This document shows positions 7,903 to 17,600 of a stretch of 58,665 nucleotides of DNA, in pieces. Within the stretch, counting starts at the first letter, position 1; each line of letters starts with the position of its first letter. Origin of the DNA: Rhodococcus maanshanensis NBRC 100610 (GTDB taxonomy: Bacteria > Actinomycetota > Actinomycetes > Mycobacteriales > Mycobacteriaceae). The DNA is taken from positions 1 through 58,665 of the forward strand of contig NZ_BCXA01000046.1 of NCBI RefSeq assembly GCF_001894865.1. The letters run 5' to 3'. The notes under the pieces are model-generated. The model searched no databases, was not told the origin of the DNA, and worked only from the letters and a program-made list of their open reading frames with translations. The position numbers and the translations under genes were made by a program.

Positions 7903-8514
7903 TCAGTTCCGCCGCGCGGTGACGAGCATCGGCTCGTGCAGGTCGAAGTACGACACCTCCCCCATCAGCCTGCCCTCCTCCTCGAACAGCGAGCGCAGGT
8001 CGTCGGGGATCTCGATCTTCTCGTGGGCGCGCGCCTCGGCTTCGGACGTGAAGTAGACGGTCTCGACGTACCCGCCACCATCGTCGGTGGCGAGGGTTCC
8101 GCCGACGATCTCCGGGCGCAACTGGTGCACCTGGTCGCCTGCCTGCGTCAGCACCTCGCGCATCCGGGCCGCGTCGCTGGTGTGGCCCTCCATGATCTGC
8201 ACGAATCCGGCATCGTCCGAGCCGCCGCCGAGCCACTCGGTCACCTCAGGGCAGTCCATGAACGAGACAGGACCCTCGAAGCAGCGCTCCGTCTCGGCCC
8301 ACCAGGCGCCCTGCTCGGGGCGCTCGCTGTTGCGGCGGGCCGCCTCCTCGGACTCGAACCGTGCCACAACGATGAACGTCCCGTCATCGGACATTCCCCT
8401 GGTCGAGCCCAGAAAGCCGGTCGCCCCCGGCTGCAGTTCTTCCGCCCACCGGTCCATGCACCGGCGCAGACCCTCCTCGTCGGACACCCTTCCTTGGACG
8501 ACTTGGATGAACAT
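7903..8514 (-). CDS. Tandem dimeric alpha-beta barrel (ABM-like) protein
   Basis: 203 aa from the ATG at 8514, preceded by GAGGAGGCAG. It has two similar halves: MFIQVVQGRVSDEEGLRRCMDRW ... FIVVARFESEEAARRNSERPEQ, then FVQIMEGHTSDAARMREVLTQAGDQ ... YVETVYFTSEAEARAHEKIEIP. This is the ferredoxin-like barrel of the ABM/EthD group, fused as an internal duplication so that one chain could form the barrel that others build as dimers. Some relatives are cofactor-free monooxygenases or haem-handling enzymes, but no catalytic residues can be assigned. It is divergent from the LuxR-type regulator at 8721. Confidence 0.85.
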   Translation of the reverse strand: MFIQVVQGRVSDEEGLRRCMDRWAEELQPGATGFLGSTRGMSDDGTFIVVARFESEEAARRNSERPEQGAWWAETERCFEGPVSFMDCPEVTEWLGGGSDDAGFVQIMEGHTSDAARMREVLTQAGDQVHQLRPEIVGGTLATDDGGGYVETVYFTSEAEARAHEKIEIPDDLRSLFEEEGRLMGEVSYFDLHEPMLVTARRN

Positions 8515-8707
8515 CTCTGCCTCCTCGAGCCGGAGCATGGGCCCCGGCCCAACGGATCACGGTGACCGACCGACGCGGTCCACCGATCGGCGGGCACCAC
8601 CCGGCCCGCGCGGCGGCCACTACGGGTTCAATCCTTCGCCCGGCCCCCGCCGGACGCAAGGGCGGCCATGGACCGGATCGGGCCCTCGGGATCGCAACGA
8701 CCGGGAC

Positions 8708-8720
8708 TAGAATTCACGAT
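8708..8720 (+). promoter_or_regulatory. -10 element of a probably leaderless LuxR-family gene
   Basis: TAGAAT at 8708-8713 is separated from the GTG start at 8721 by 7 nt. Transcription would then begin at or within 1-2 nt of the start codon. No Shine-Dalgarno sequence precedes the GTG. Leaderless messages are common in actinobacteria. Confidence 0.5.
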
Positions 8721-11315
8721 GTGAACCTGGCCTGGCCGGTGATCGAACGGCGGGCGGAATCCGCCGCGATCGCCGAAGCCGTGGGATCGACCGACGGTTC
8801 CCGCGGCGTTCTCGTCGAGGGCGTCACCGGCACCGGGAAAACCACCCTCGTCACGTCCTGTGCAGCCGCCCTGCCACGCCCGGTCCGGTGGATCACCGGC
8901 ACGGCGGCCTCCAGGAACAGACCGTTCGGGGCGGTCCGCCGCCTGGTCGACGCGACCTCCCCGTGGACACTGGCGGCCCTGCTGTCCGACATGAGCCGCG
9001 GCCTGAGCGAGGAACTGACGGGCGGCTCGATCATCGTCGACGACGCCCACCTGCTGGACCCATTGTCCGCTGCCCTGCTCAACCAACTCGCGACCGCTCG
9101 ATCCCCGACGCTCGTCGTGGCGATCCGGTCGGGCGAGCCGACGCCCGATGCGGTCACGGCGTTGTGGAAGGACCGCGGACTCGGCAGGGTCACCCTCGGC
9201 TGTTTCGATCGCGCCGAGACAGAGACCGTGCTCGCAACCGCGCTCGGCGGGCCGGTGGAGAGCCGAACGGTCGATCACATCGCGGCGACCACCGGGGGCA
9301 ACCCCCTGCACCTGCGGCGCCTGGTCGAGGGTTCGCTGGCCGCCGGCCACCTGCGCCGTGCGCACGGGATCTGGCAGCTCCGCGAGGACCCCGCCGTCAC
9401 CGCCGAGTTGGCCCGGCACTTCCGCGAACGATGGCTCCAGTCACCTCCTGGCACCCGTAGGGCCGTCGCGTTGGTCGCCTTCGGTGAGCCCATGACGCTG
9501 GCGGTTCTCGGCGACCTGGCCAAGCACGTGTCGATGTTGGGCGCCGAGCGCACCGGGCTGGTCCGGTTCGCCGCGGAGGGCCGGACCGTGGTGGCGCGGC
9601 TGGCGTATCCGTTCCTCGGCGACGTGATCCGCGAGTGTGTGGACGATCCGACGGCCCGCCGGATCAGGGGCGAGCTCGCGGCCCGGCTCACCGGCGCGCC
9701 CGACCCGGCCGAACGTATCCGGGCCGCGGAACTCTCGCTTGGCAGCGACCGTCCGGCCGGTGCCCGCGAGCTCACCGCGGCGGCCGCGGACGCCATCGCA
9801 CTCTGCGCCTTCGACAGGGCGGTCGGGCTGGCCCGCGCTGCCGTGACCGATGGCGGCGGCCTCGAGGCCCACCTGGTCCGCGCCGCCGCGTCGGCCGGGA
9901 CGGGCCGGGCCGCGGAGGCCGAGGAACTCCTGGCCACCCTCGACCCCACCCGCATGGCCGAGCCGGACCTGGTCCTGTGGGCGATGCTCCGGGCCGGAAA
10001 CCTGTACCGGAACCTGGGCTCCGGCGATCGCGCGACCGACCTCCTCGCCGCGACCCGCAGGCGGGTCACCACACCGGCGAGCCGCCAGTGCCTGGACGCG
10101 GCGCGCGCCGCCATCGACGTCCGTCTCGGACACACCTGCGCCGCAGTTCAGGTCGTCGAGCGGATCCGCGACGCGGGGCGCGTCCCACCCGCGGCCCGGA
10201 TGTGGGCGGCGAGCGCGGGTTGTCTCGCGCTGAGCCTGATGGGTCGCGGGAGCGAGGTGCCGCAATGGTCGCGCCAGACGGACGGACTCACCCGATGGGA
10301 CACGTCCGCACTGCGATTCGCCATAGGGCAGGGTGAGATGCTCGCGCTGACCTACACCGGTGAGTTCGGACCGGCCGAGCTCTGCGCGCGGCGGTACCTG
10401 GAGCTGGCACGAAACCACGACGATACCTGGTACGGCATGAGCGCACTGCTCGGAAAGCTCGAGCTGGCCAGGGGCCGGCTGCACGAGTGCAAGGCGAGAC
10501 TCGAGGAAGCGGTCTCGGGCCTGGGGCGAACGGACCCCGAGTGGCGGGTCCTCGCCAACCTCCTTCTGGCCCAGTGCCTGGCGCTGCTGGGACGACCATC
10601 CGACGGGGTCGCGGCGGCCGCACGCGCGGAGGACGCGCACGGGGAGAGCACGGTGCTCTACGGTGCCGATCTCGGCATCACCCGGGCCTGGCTCGCGGCC
10701 GCATCGGGTGATCTCGGTCGCGCCATCGGACTGGCCCGTCGCGCCGCGGACCAGGCGAGTCGACACGGGCTGCATGCCGTCGAGGCCGAGGCGATGCACT
10801 CCGCCGTCCGGTTCGGCGATCGCGCCTGCGGCGCGCGCTTGAGGGCGCTCGCGAACGTGGTGGACGGGGACTTGATCGCCCCGATGACCGCGCAGGCGGT
10901 TGCCGCCGAAGCGGCGGATGGGGACGGGCTACTTTCTGCCGCATCCCAGTTCGACCACCGTGGCTCGAGGCTGCTTGCGGCGGACGCCTACGCCCAGTCC
11001 GCGGCGGCCTACCGTCGAGCGGGCGATCGGCGCGCCGAGTTACGGGCATCCACCCGGGCCTACACCCTCGCCCGCCTGTGCGGCGACGCACAGACCCCGG
11101 CGATCCGCGCCGCCGCCGGACCGCTTCCGCTGACCCCGCGTGAACACGAGGTCGCCGTGCTCGCTGCCGCCAAGTTGACGAACCACGAGATCGCGGATCG
11201 GCTGGAGGTGTCCACGCGCACCATCGAGGGGCACATCTATCACATCTACATGAAGCTCGAGGTGCCGGATCGCGAGAGCCTGGCCGACACGATTCTCATG
11301 GAGACCACCCCATAG
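8721..11315 (+). CDS. Large ATP-binding LuxR family regulator (LAL), copy 1
   Basis: 864 aa from a GTG at 8721. The N-terminal AAA/STAND ATPase has Walker A GVTGTGKTTLV (residues ~32-42) and Walker B SIIVDDAHLLD. A long helical, TPR-like middle (ELTAAAADAIALCAFDRAVGLARAAV and similar) follows. The C-terminus is a LuxR/GerE helix-turn-helix: LTPREHEVAVLAAAKLTNHEIADRLEVSTRTIEGHIYHIYMKL. LAL proteins (MalT type) are ATP-dependent activators that sense an inducer through the middle region. It is paralogous to the convergent gene at 11322-13889; the two stops are only 6 nt apart. The inducer and targets are not evident. Confidence 0.93.
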   Translation: MNLAWPVIERRAESAAIAEAVGSTDGSRGVLVEGVTGTGKTTLVTSCAAALPRPVRWITGTAASRNRPFGAVRRLVDATSPWTLAALLSDMSRGLSEELTGGSIIVDDAHLLDPLSAALLNQLATARSPTLVVAIRSGEPTPDAVTALWKDRGLGRVTLGCFDRAETETVLATALGGPVESRTVDHIAATTGGNPLHLRRLVEGSLAAGHLRRAHGIWQLREDPAVTAELARHFRERWLQSPPGTRRAVALVAFGEPMTLAVLGDLAKHVSMLGAERTGLVRFAAEGRTVVARLAYPFLGDVIRECVDDPTARRIRGELAARLTGAPDPAERIRAAELSLGSDRPAGARELTAAAADAIALCAFDRAVGLARAAVTDGGGLEAHLVRAAASAGTGRAAEAEELLATLDPTRMAEPDLVLWAMLRAGNLYRNLGSGDRATDLLAATRRRVTTPASRQCLDAARAAIDVRLGHTCAAVQVVERIRDAGRVPPAARMWAASAGCLALSLMGRGSEVPQWSRQTDGLTRWDTSALRFAIGQGEMLALTYTGEFGPAELCARRYLELARNHDDTWYGMSALLGKLELARGRLHECKARLEEAVSGLGRTDPEWRVLANLLLAQCLALLGRPSDGVAAAARAEDAHGESTVLYGADLGITRAWLAAASGDLGRAIGLARRAADQASRHGLHAVEAEAMHSAVRFGDRACGARLRALANVVDGDLIAPMTAQAVAAEAADGDGLLSAASQFDHRGSRLLAADAYAQSAAAYRRAGDRRAELRASTRAYTLARLCGDAQTPAIRAAAGPLPLTPREHEVAVLAAAKLTNHEIADRLEVSTRTIEGHIYHIYMKLEVPDRESLADTILMETTP

Positions 11316-11321
11316 CGGAAC

Positions 11322-13889
11322 TCAGTCCCGCCGATACTGCCTGTCCACCAGGGCTTCTCGATCATCGACGCCGAGTTTCGCGAGCACACGGTGCACGTGC
11401 CCCTCCACCGTCCGCACGGACAGTGTCAGCCGCTCCGCGATCTCCCGATTGGTCATGCCGGTGGCAACGAGGGCGGCGACGACGCGTTCCCGCCCGGTCA
11501 GGGCCATGGGATTCTCGAGCACGCTCAACGCCGGAGTGCGCGCGCCTGGGCACTCGGCGGCCAGCCGCCGAGCCGTGGCCGCAGACCGCCGTTCACCGAG
11601 ACTGTCCCCACACCGGTTGTGCTCCATCGCGGCCTGAGCGGCGGCGTCGGCCGCCAGCAGATTCGCGGACATGGCCTCGAACTCGGCTGCGACACTGTCC
11701 AATCCATGACCATCGCGGTTCCGCAATGCGTGTGCGTGCGCGGAGGCGACCCGGACGAACGGGCCGTCGACGAGGCGCATCAGACGGCGCAGCCGTGCGG
11801 TCGCCGACCGATCCCCGAACCGGACGGCGGTGTGCAGGGCCATCGCCTCGATCCCGAACATCGATCCCTCTCGGGCCAGGACGGCGGCGTCGCGTGCCAC
11901 CCTGATCGCCTCGCGGTGCTCCCCGCAGCCAGCCACGATCCAGGCCCTCGCGTGTGACAGATCCGGTCCGAACGTCGCGAGGTGCTCGCCGAAGGACTCC
12001 TCCGCGTAATCGAGGGCCTCGATCGCCTGCTCGGTTCGGCCCTGCGCGCCGAGCGCCTGGCACAGGCCGATCGAGCACAGCACGACCCACATTCGTGGGC
12101 CACCGTTGACGGCGGCGGCGCGGCCGCGCCGAAAGTGCTCCTCCGCCGCCGCGACCCGGCCGGTGGCCAGGTACGCGAGGCCGTGGATGTATCCGTCCAC
12201 CACCCATCTCGAGCGCCCGGGAGGAGTGGCGATCGAGTAGCGATCGAGCATCTCGAGGACACCGGCGAGGTTGCCGGACAGGGTCGCCGCCGACACCTCG
12301 GCCACGCCGATCTGCATGCGCCCCAACAGGAACCCGGTTCCGGTCGCCGCCGCCACCCCGCGTTCCACGATGTCGGGCACCTCATCGGTGTGGCCGGCCC
12401 TGGCCAGGGCGAAACCGCCCGTGGAGGCGGCGAAACTCATCGCCAGCGCCGAGGTGTTCTCCGCCCCGAAGAGCGTGCGCGTCAGCTCGATCGAACGCGG
12501 CACGTTGTTGGCGAAGAAGTCGAAGGTCACGTCCGCCGACGACAGCACCTCCAGCCCATCGCGACTGGTCGCGTGTTCCCGCAGCCCGTCCAGCTCACGC
12601 CGGGCCGCATCCTGCCTGTTGTCGAAGAAGTAGGTGGTCGCACGCCACAACCCCCAGGCGAGACGTTCGTACTCCGGCACCGCGACGGGGTCGAACGTGC
12701 CGAGCAGCACATCGGCCTCCCCTGCCCTGCCCTGCCACGTCATCGCCCGCGCGAGGACCACCGCGGCCCTCAGCCCGCAGCCGCCGAGCAGCGCCGCCTG
12801 CGCCAGTCGTTCCGCGAGCGGGTAGTCACACAGCGCGAGCGCACGTTCGGACGCGTCGACAAGGAGTGCGGCATCCAGGTCGACGTCGGCGTCCAGTGCG
12901 AGGGTCGCCATCCGGAGCTCCTCACCAGCCGTCGGGCCCGCGGCGAGGGCGCGCACCAACCGCCCCCGCAGACTGCGCGCGGCGAGCACGGGCGTTCGCT
13001 CGCGGAGCGCCTCGCCCACGATCGGATGGCGCAGCCGCACCACGCGCGGGGTCGCATCCGAGCCGATCCACAGGTGCCCACCGCGCCGCGCCTCGGCCAC
13101 CGCATCGCGCGACGCGGCGCGGGCGAGCACCCCCACGTCGAGGTCGCCTGCGAAGGCCAGCAGCCACAACACGTCCATCACCTCCTGGTCCGCCGTCGGC
13201 AGTCGCGACACGAGCAGCGTGGCCAGCTCGTCGGTCATCACCGGGCGGGATTCGAGCTGCCAGACGCCACCGATCTGGAACAGCAATCCGGATTCCCAGG
13301 AACCCTCGACGAGGTGCCTCAAGTACAGCGGATTGCCCTCCGAAATCTCCCACATCCACTGCGCGCTGACCCGGTCCAGCGGCCCGTCCAGAGCGGACTC
13401 GAGCACGCGATAGGCCTCGTCTCGAGCGAAGGGGGCGAGGTCGATGCGATCGAGCAGCCCATCGGCGACGATCGCGGGGTCCGGGCCGGTCTCCACGCTG
13501 CCGACGGTCACGACCAGGTGGACGTCGCCGTCCTCGAGGAGCCGGCCGACCAGGGCGGCGGACAACGGGTCGAGCAGATCGGCGTCGTCCACGATGAGGG
13601 CGGTGTCACCCCGGCCGCCCAGTGTCGAGCGGGCGTTCGCGAACGCCGTGGCCGGGTCCACTGTCGCGTCGATCTCGATCAGGTGGGCAAAGGCACCGAG
13701 CGGGATCCGGCGGGTCGACTCCGAGCCTGCGGCCCAGAGCCGGGTGGGACGCGCACTCGATGCGATGGTGCGCGCCAGCGTCGTCTTCCCGGCCCCGGTG
13801 GGGCCCACGATCACGACACCGCGTGACGGTCCCCGGGAGGAGGCACCGATCTCGTCCCCCCGCGGTATCAATGGCCACCGAAGGACCAT
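11322..13889 (-). CDS. Large ATP-binding LuxR family regulator (LAL), copy 2
   Basis: 855 aa. I chose the ATG at 13889 because the following residues (MVLRWPLIPRGDE) align with the start of copy 1 (VNLAWPVIERRAE); a longer start at 13925 is possible. Walker A VGPTGAGKTTLARTIA, Walker B ALIVDDADLLDPLSAALVGRLL, TPR-like middle, and a LuxR HTH at the end: LTGRERVVAALVATGMTNREIAERLTLSVRTVEGHVHRVLAKL. The gene lies downstream of the 14001-23122 hydrolase operon in the same direction, 111 nt after its last gene, so it may be its regulator or share its transcript. TACAAT 6 nt before the ATG also points to its own leaderless promoter. Confidence 0.93.
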   Translation of the reverse strand: MVLRWPLIPRGDEIGASSRGPSRGVVIVGPTGAGKTTLARTIASSARPTRLWAAGSESTRRIPLGAFAHLIEIDATVDPATAFANARSTLGGRGDTALIVDDADLLDPLSAALVGRLLEDGDVHLVVTVGSVETGPDPAIVADGLLDRIDLAPFARDEAYRVLESALDGPLDRVSAQWMWEISEGNPLYLRHLVEGSWESGLLFQIGGVWQLESRPVMTDELATLLVSRLPTADQEVMDVLWLLAFAGDLDVGVLARAASRDAVAEARRGGHLWIGSDATPRVVRLRHPIVGEALRERTPVLAARSLRGRLVRALAAGPTAGEELRMATLALDADVDLDAALLVDASERALALCDYPLAERLAQAALLGGCGLRAAVVLARAMTWQGRAGEADVLLGTFDPVAVPEYERLAWGLWRATTYFFDNRQDAARRELDGLREHATSRDGLEVLSSADVTFDFFANNVPRSIELTRTLFGAENTSALAMSFAASTGGFALARAGHTDEVPDIVERGVAAATGTGFLLGRMQIGVAEVSAATLSGNLAGVLEMLDRYSIATPPGRSRWVVDGYIHGLAYLATGRVAAAEEHFRRGRAAAVNGGPRMWVVLCSIGLCQALGAQGRTEQAIEALDYAEESFGEHLATFGPDLSHARAWIVAGCGEHREAIRVARDAAVLAREGSMFGIEAMALHTAVRFGDRSATARLRRLMRLVDGPFVRVASAHAHALRNRDGHGLDSVAAEFEAMSANLLAADAAAQAAMEHNRCGDSLGERRSAATARRLAAECPGARTPALSVLENPMALTGRERVVAALVATGMTNREIAERLTLSVRTVEGHVHRVLAKLGVDDREALVDRQYRRD

Positions 13890-13901
13890 GGGGGAATTGT
13901 A
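13890..13901 (-). promoter_or_regulatory. -10 element of a probably leaderless LAL gene (copy 2)
   Basis: On the minus strand TACAAT (13901-13896) is followed by six nt and the ATG at 13889, with no ribosome-binding site. This mirrors the arrangement before copy 1. Confidence 0.5.
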
Positions 13902-14000
13902 GGCGGGGAGTCGATCCAACCTCATCGAACCGGGAACCCACCCGGAAGATCACGTTGCGTACTGCCCATGCCCGCCGCACGAACACCCGGGGCGGCAGCA

Positions 14001-14651
14001 CTACATCAACAGGGCTTCACGTTGCTCATCGGTTCTGGAACGTAGTTTCCGCACGAACAGGGGGTAGTCATTTGCGACGAGTTTGTTACGGTCGATCACC
14101 TTGCCGATGATCGCCTTGTCGAGTTTCCGGTACTCGGTGTGGCGCCATTCAAGCGCCGAATCATCCATGAAGCTGCAGTGACCATGAACCAGTTTCGGGT
14201 CATAGAATTCCACGCGCGCATAGCCGTCGCCGCCGAACACGGCTCCCTCCTCCCGGTGTGAGCCGTGATAGATGTACTTCAGCGTCGTCCTTGAAATGTC
14301 GAGCGATTCCGATCCCCACCCGCCCAGCGGCTTGCCGGTTTGATTGAACGTCTTACCGCGAAGGCTGTAGATTCCCTTTTTGTAGACCACGTCGACGATG
14401 CTCGTCTTCCCGTCCTCACGGCTCGAGAGATACTGTCCGAGAATTTCCGCCCGATCTCCGTCGATCCACTTTCTGAGCGCAGGGCGGCGCGACAACAGTT
14501 CGAGGATGACCAGGGCCACGAAGATAACGAAGATGATGATGGGAATTGTGGTGTCGGCATTCTTCTTTGGGAACAGCCACATCGTCAGTATCGCCGCGAT
14601 CGCGGCAATCGCCGCCGGAAAGGCGCCGGTCCACGAAAATTTCCCGGTCAT
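14001..14651 (-). CDS. Two-TM protein with beta-rich C-terminal domain (Cap15-like layout), unknown function
   Basis: 216 aa from an ATG at 14651 that overlaps the stop of the giant hydrolase gene as ATGA. Two hydrophobic segments lie near the N-terminus (AFPAAIAAIAAILTMWLF, residues ~10-27, and TIPIIIFVIFVALVILELL, ~35-53). The rest alternates short polar turns and strands (VVYKKGIYSLRGKTFNQTGKPLGGW, LKYIYHG, YARVEFYDPKLVHGHCSF). Two TM helices plus a small beta-barrel is the layout of the CBASS effector Cap15 / SMODS-associated 2TM-beta proteins; this is a resemblance of plan, not a proven homology, and no cyclase gene is nearby. Codon use is visibly more AT-rich than its neighbours, a hint of transfer. 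Confidence 0.8.
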   Translation of the reverse strand: MTGKFSWTGAFPAAIAAIAAILTMWLFPKKNADTTIPIIIFVIFVALVILELLSRRPALRKWIDGDRAEILGQYLSSREDGKTSIVDVVYKKGIYSLRGKTFNQTGKPLGGWGSESLDISRTTLKYIYHGSHREEGAVFGGDGYARVEFYDPKLVHGHCSFMDDSALEWRHTEYRKLDKAIIGKVIDRNKLVANDYPLFVRKLRSRTDEQREALLM

Positions 14652-17600
14652 GTGAGCCGCCTCCCCGCGAGGTGCGTCCGCCCACCGTGGCTGGTGGCCG
14701 CTGCACCGTCATCGCGGAACCCGGAGACGCTCGAGACCGGGATCTTGAACTGCATCGCGCGATACGGCCACCCCGCGTCCGGGCCGTCGGTCTTCCACTG
14801 ACTCAGCAGGATGTGGAAGCCGCCGTCCAGCGTGGAGCCGGGGACGATCGACGGCCCGTAGAGCTGCGCGACCGCGTCGTCACCCTCCTGCCCCCAGCCG
14901 ACCCCACGGATCGGCGTGCTCTTGTGCGCCTCGTAGAGGTCGTCGGTGATGTTGCGGAAGACCCGGACGTCGATGTCGTATCCGCCGACGTTGGAGGAGT
15001 CGAAGTTGATGAACACCCATTCGCCCTGGATCCGCCGCAGGCACATCTCACCGAACTTGTCCGCCGAACCCACACCCTCCAGCACGGGGGTGGGCTCGTT
15101 GCCCCAACCCCAGGCGCCCCCGCGCCAGCCCCACCCCTCGTACGCGCCAGGGTCCGTGATCTGCTCGCCTCGGACGCGCCGAAGGATCAGTGGCTTGTCG
15201 CGCTGAAAGCCTGTGGAGAACACATAGACCCAGCCGTCCTCGGCGACGTCCCAGGTCCACAGTTGGGCCAGCCCACGGTGCAGTCCGGCATCGAACTTGG
15301 CGCCCGAGTGTTGCCAGGTGTTGCCGTCGTCCGTCGACTTCCAGATCTCGGTCCACACCACGTTGCCCAGGCCCCTGTTGACCATGGCGTGCAGGTACAT
15401 CGTGTCGCCCACCGTGATGACGTCGGACGGCAGCACCGTGGAGAAGACCGGATTGTTGTGTGGGTAGTCCCAGAGTTGACGCGCGTACCCGGGGTCACCA
15501 CCCGCCGCCTCGCTCCAGGTGATGCCGTTGTCCAGGATCGTGGTGTCGGAGAACAGCCCCACTGGCGCACGCCAATCGCCGTCGCCGACCCGCGGCCCGC
15601 GGAAGGTGTCCCCGAACACCGCCAGGATCCGCCCGGACGGGGTGCGCGCCATGACGCCGAGATCGGTTGCCGCCATCCCGAATCGGTCGGTCAACCCGGG
15701 ACCGGTGGCATCCCTGACCTTCCTCGAACGATGCACCTTGGGCCCCGGGTCGATCGGCGCCGCCGGCATCCGCGGCTGGGGTGCAGGCAGCCGCCACCCG
15801 TTGCGGATGACCTCGTTCCACTCGCCCTCGTAGACGTTTCCGGTGACCGGCCAGCCCCACAGCTGCTGCATTCTGGTCGCGGCCGCCTTGGTCGCGTTGT
15901 CGAAGATGCCCGATCCGGGCACCCCGATCGCCTCCTGCCAGCGCCTGAGGCCGTCCTTCGACGACTGCGGTTCGTTGCCGAAGGTGTTCGACCACGATTC
16001 GGTTGGCCCGTCCAGAGGTCCCCAGTAGTGACCGGCGGGGAGCGGAAAGCGGTCCGGATCGTCCTTGATGCCCGCATATCGCCTCGCCGCGCCGAGCACC
16101 ACGTCGTACGGGAAGGTGTCGGGAACGTCCCAGTGCGTACCGTCCTTGAATCCCTTGAGGACAACCGAGCCATAGGTGTAGTTGTTGTGACTGCTCACAC
16201 CCCGGAGGTTCGCCCCGACCCCGCCGATGTCCACGCGCTCGATGGGGATGTCGTAGTCCCTTGCGACAGTGGCGATGACGAAGGCCACCATGTCGAGTTT
16301 CTTCTCGTGCGCGAGCCACTGCTCTCGGGTCTTGGGTCGCTCCTCGCGGTTCGGGTTCGCCCCACTCCAGGTCTCGACGGTGCCCGAAGTGCCAACCATC
16401 GCGATCTGGACGCTCACGCGGTTGTCGCTGAGCACGCCCCATGCGGTGTTCTTGGTGGTGACGGTGTTGATGATGTGTTCGTCGTCGACGAGGTAGTGGT
16501 AGCTGCCGTCCTGCTGGCGGGCCTGGTAGTCGGCGACATTCTCGGCGCGGGTGTTCCACTCCTGGTTCTCGGTGGTGTGCAGATAGATTCGCAGATAGGC
16601 GCCGTGCCCGGTGTCGTACCCGGGACCGCCGTACCAGGCGATCGGATATCCGCTCGGTGCGGCGACGGCGGTCGGCTCTGCCACGGGCGACGGCATCGGT
16701 TCGGCCGCCGGAGCCCACTGCCCGAACTGCTCCTTCATGATGCGGTTCCGGTCGATGCCGACACCGCCAACGGTCTGCTTGTCGATCTCGAACTGGTGCA
16801 GGTGCGCGGCCGGGTGCACCCGTCCACCGCTGCCCCAGTTGTGCATCCAGAAGTAGCTGCCGATGCCGTCGCGCAGCGCCCAGTCGATGGTCGGATAGTT
16901 GCAGTAGACGCCCATCCGGGCCTTGCCGAGGCGCTCCTGCCATGCCTGCAGGTACGGCCGCACGAGGGTGTTCCACTGGTCCTCGCTGGGCGAGGCGTCC
17001 ACCGACACGTAGATCACCGCGGTGTCGGGACCACCGGCCTCGCGGTGCAGGGTGAGGCCTCGCTCGGCATCCCGGCGACCCTGCTCCGCGCCGCCGAGCC
17101 AGTCTGACTTGCCGAACTGGAAATTGGAGACCACCACCATCCCGCGGGCGCGGAGGTCGTCGGCCTCCGACTTCCGCAGGGGTTTGCCGATCATCCATCC
17201 GGCGCGTGGATCCGAGACGTAGCGGATGGCGCCGACGAACCCGCTCGACTGGATCTGCTGCGCGGTGGGGATTCCCGCCGAGAAGTCCACGAGGAGCTTG
17301 CCGACCAGCGAGCCCTGCCCGTCACCCGTCGTCGCCCCGCGCGGATCGACCGCGTCCCTGAGCCACACCGCGTTGGGATCGAGGTCAGGCCCGCCGAATC
17401 GGCCGGGCGCGCCGAAGGTCTCGAAATGCAGATGCGGTCCGCTCGAACCGCCCTCGTTGCCGACCACTGCGATCTTCTGACCCGCGTGCACTAGGTCCCC
17501 GAACTCCCACTGCCGCCCGGTGTCCGGGTTGATGAAGGACGAGGGAGGCGTGTGTCCGAACGTGAAGTCCAACCCGCATTCATTCTGCGAGTCGATGACG

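Noticed and set aside
14001-14651. Complete CBASS system
   Set aside because: No CD-NTase, ubiquitin-like transfer or other CBASS gene is present; only the effector-like layout is seen.
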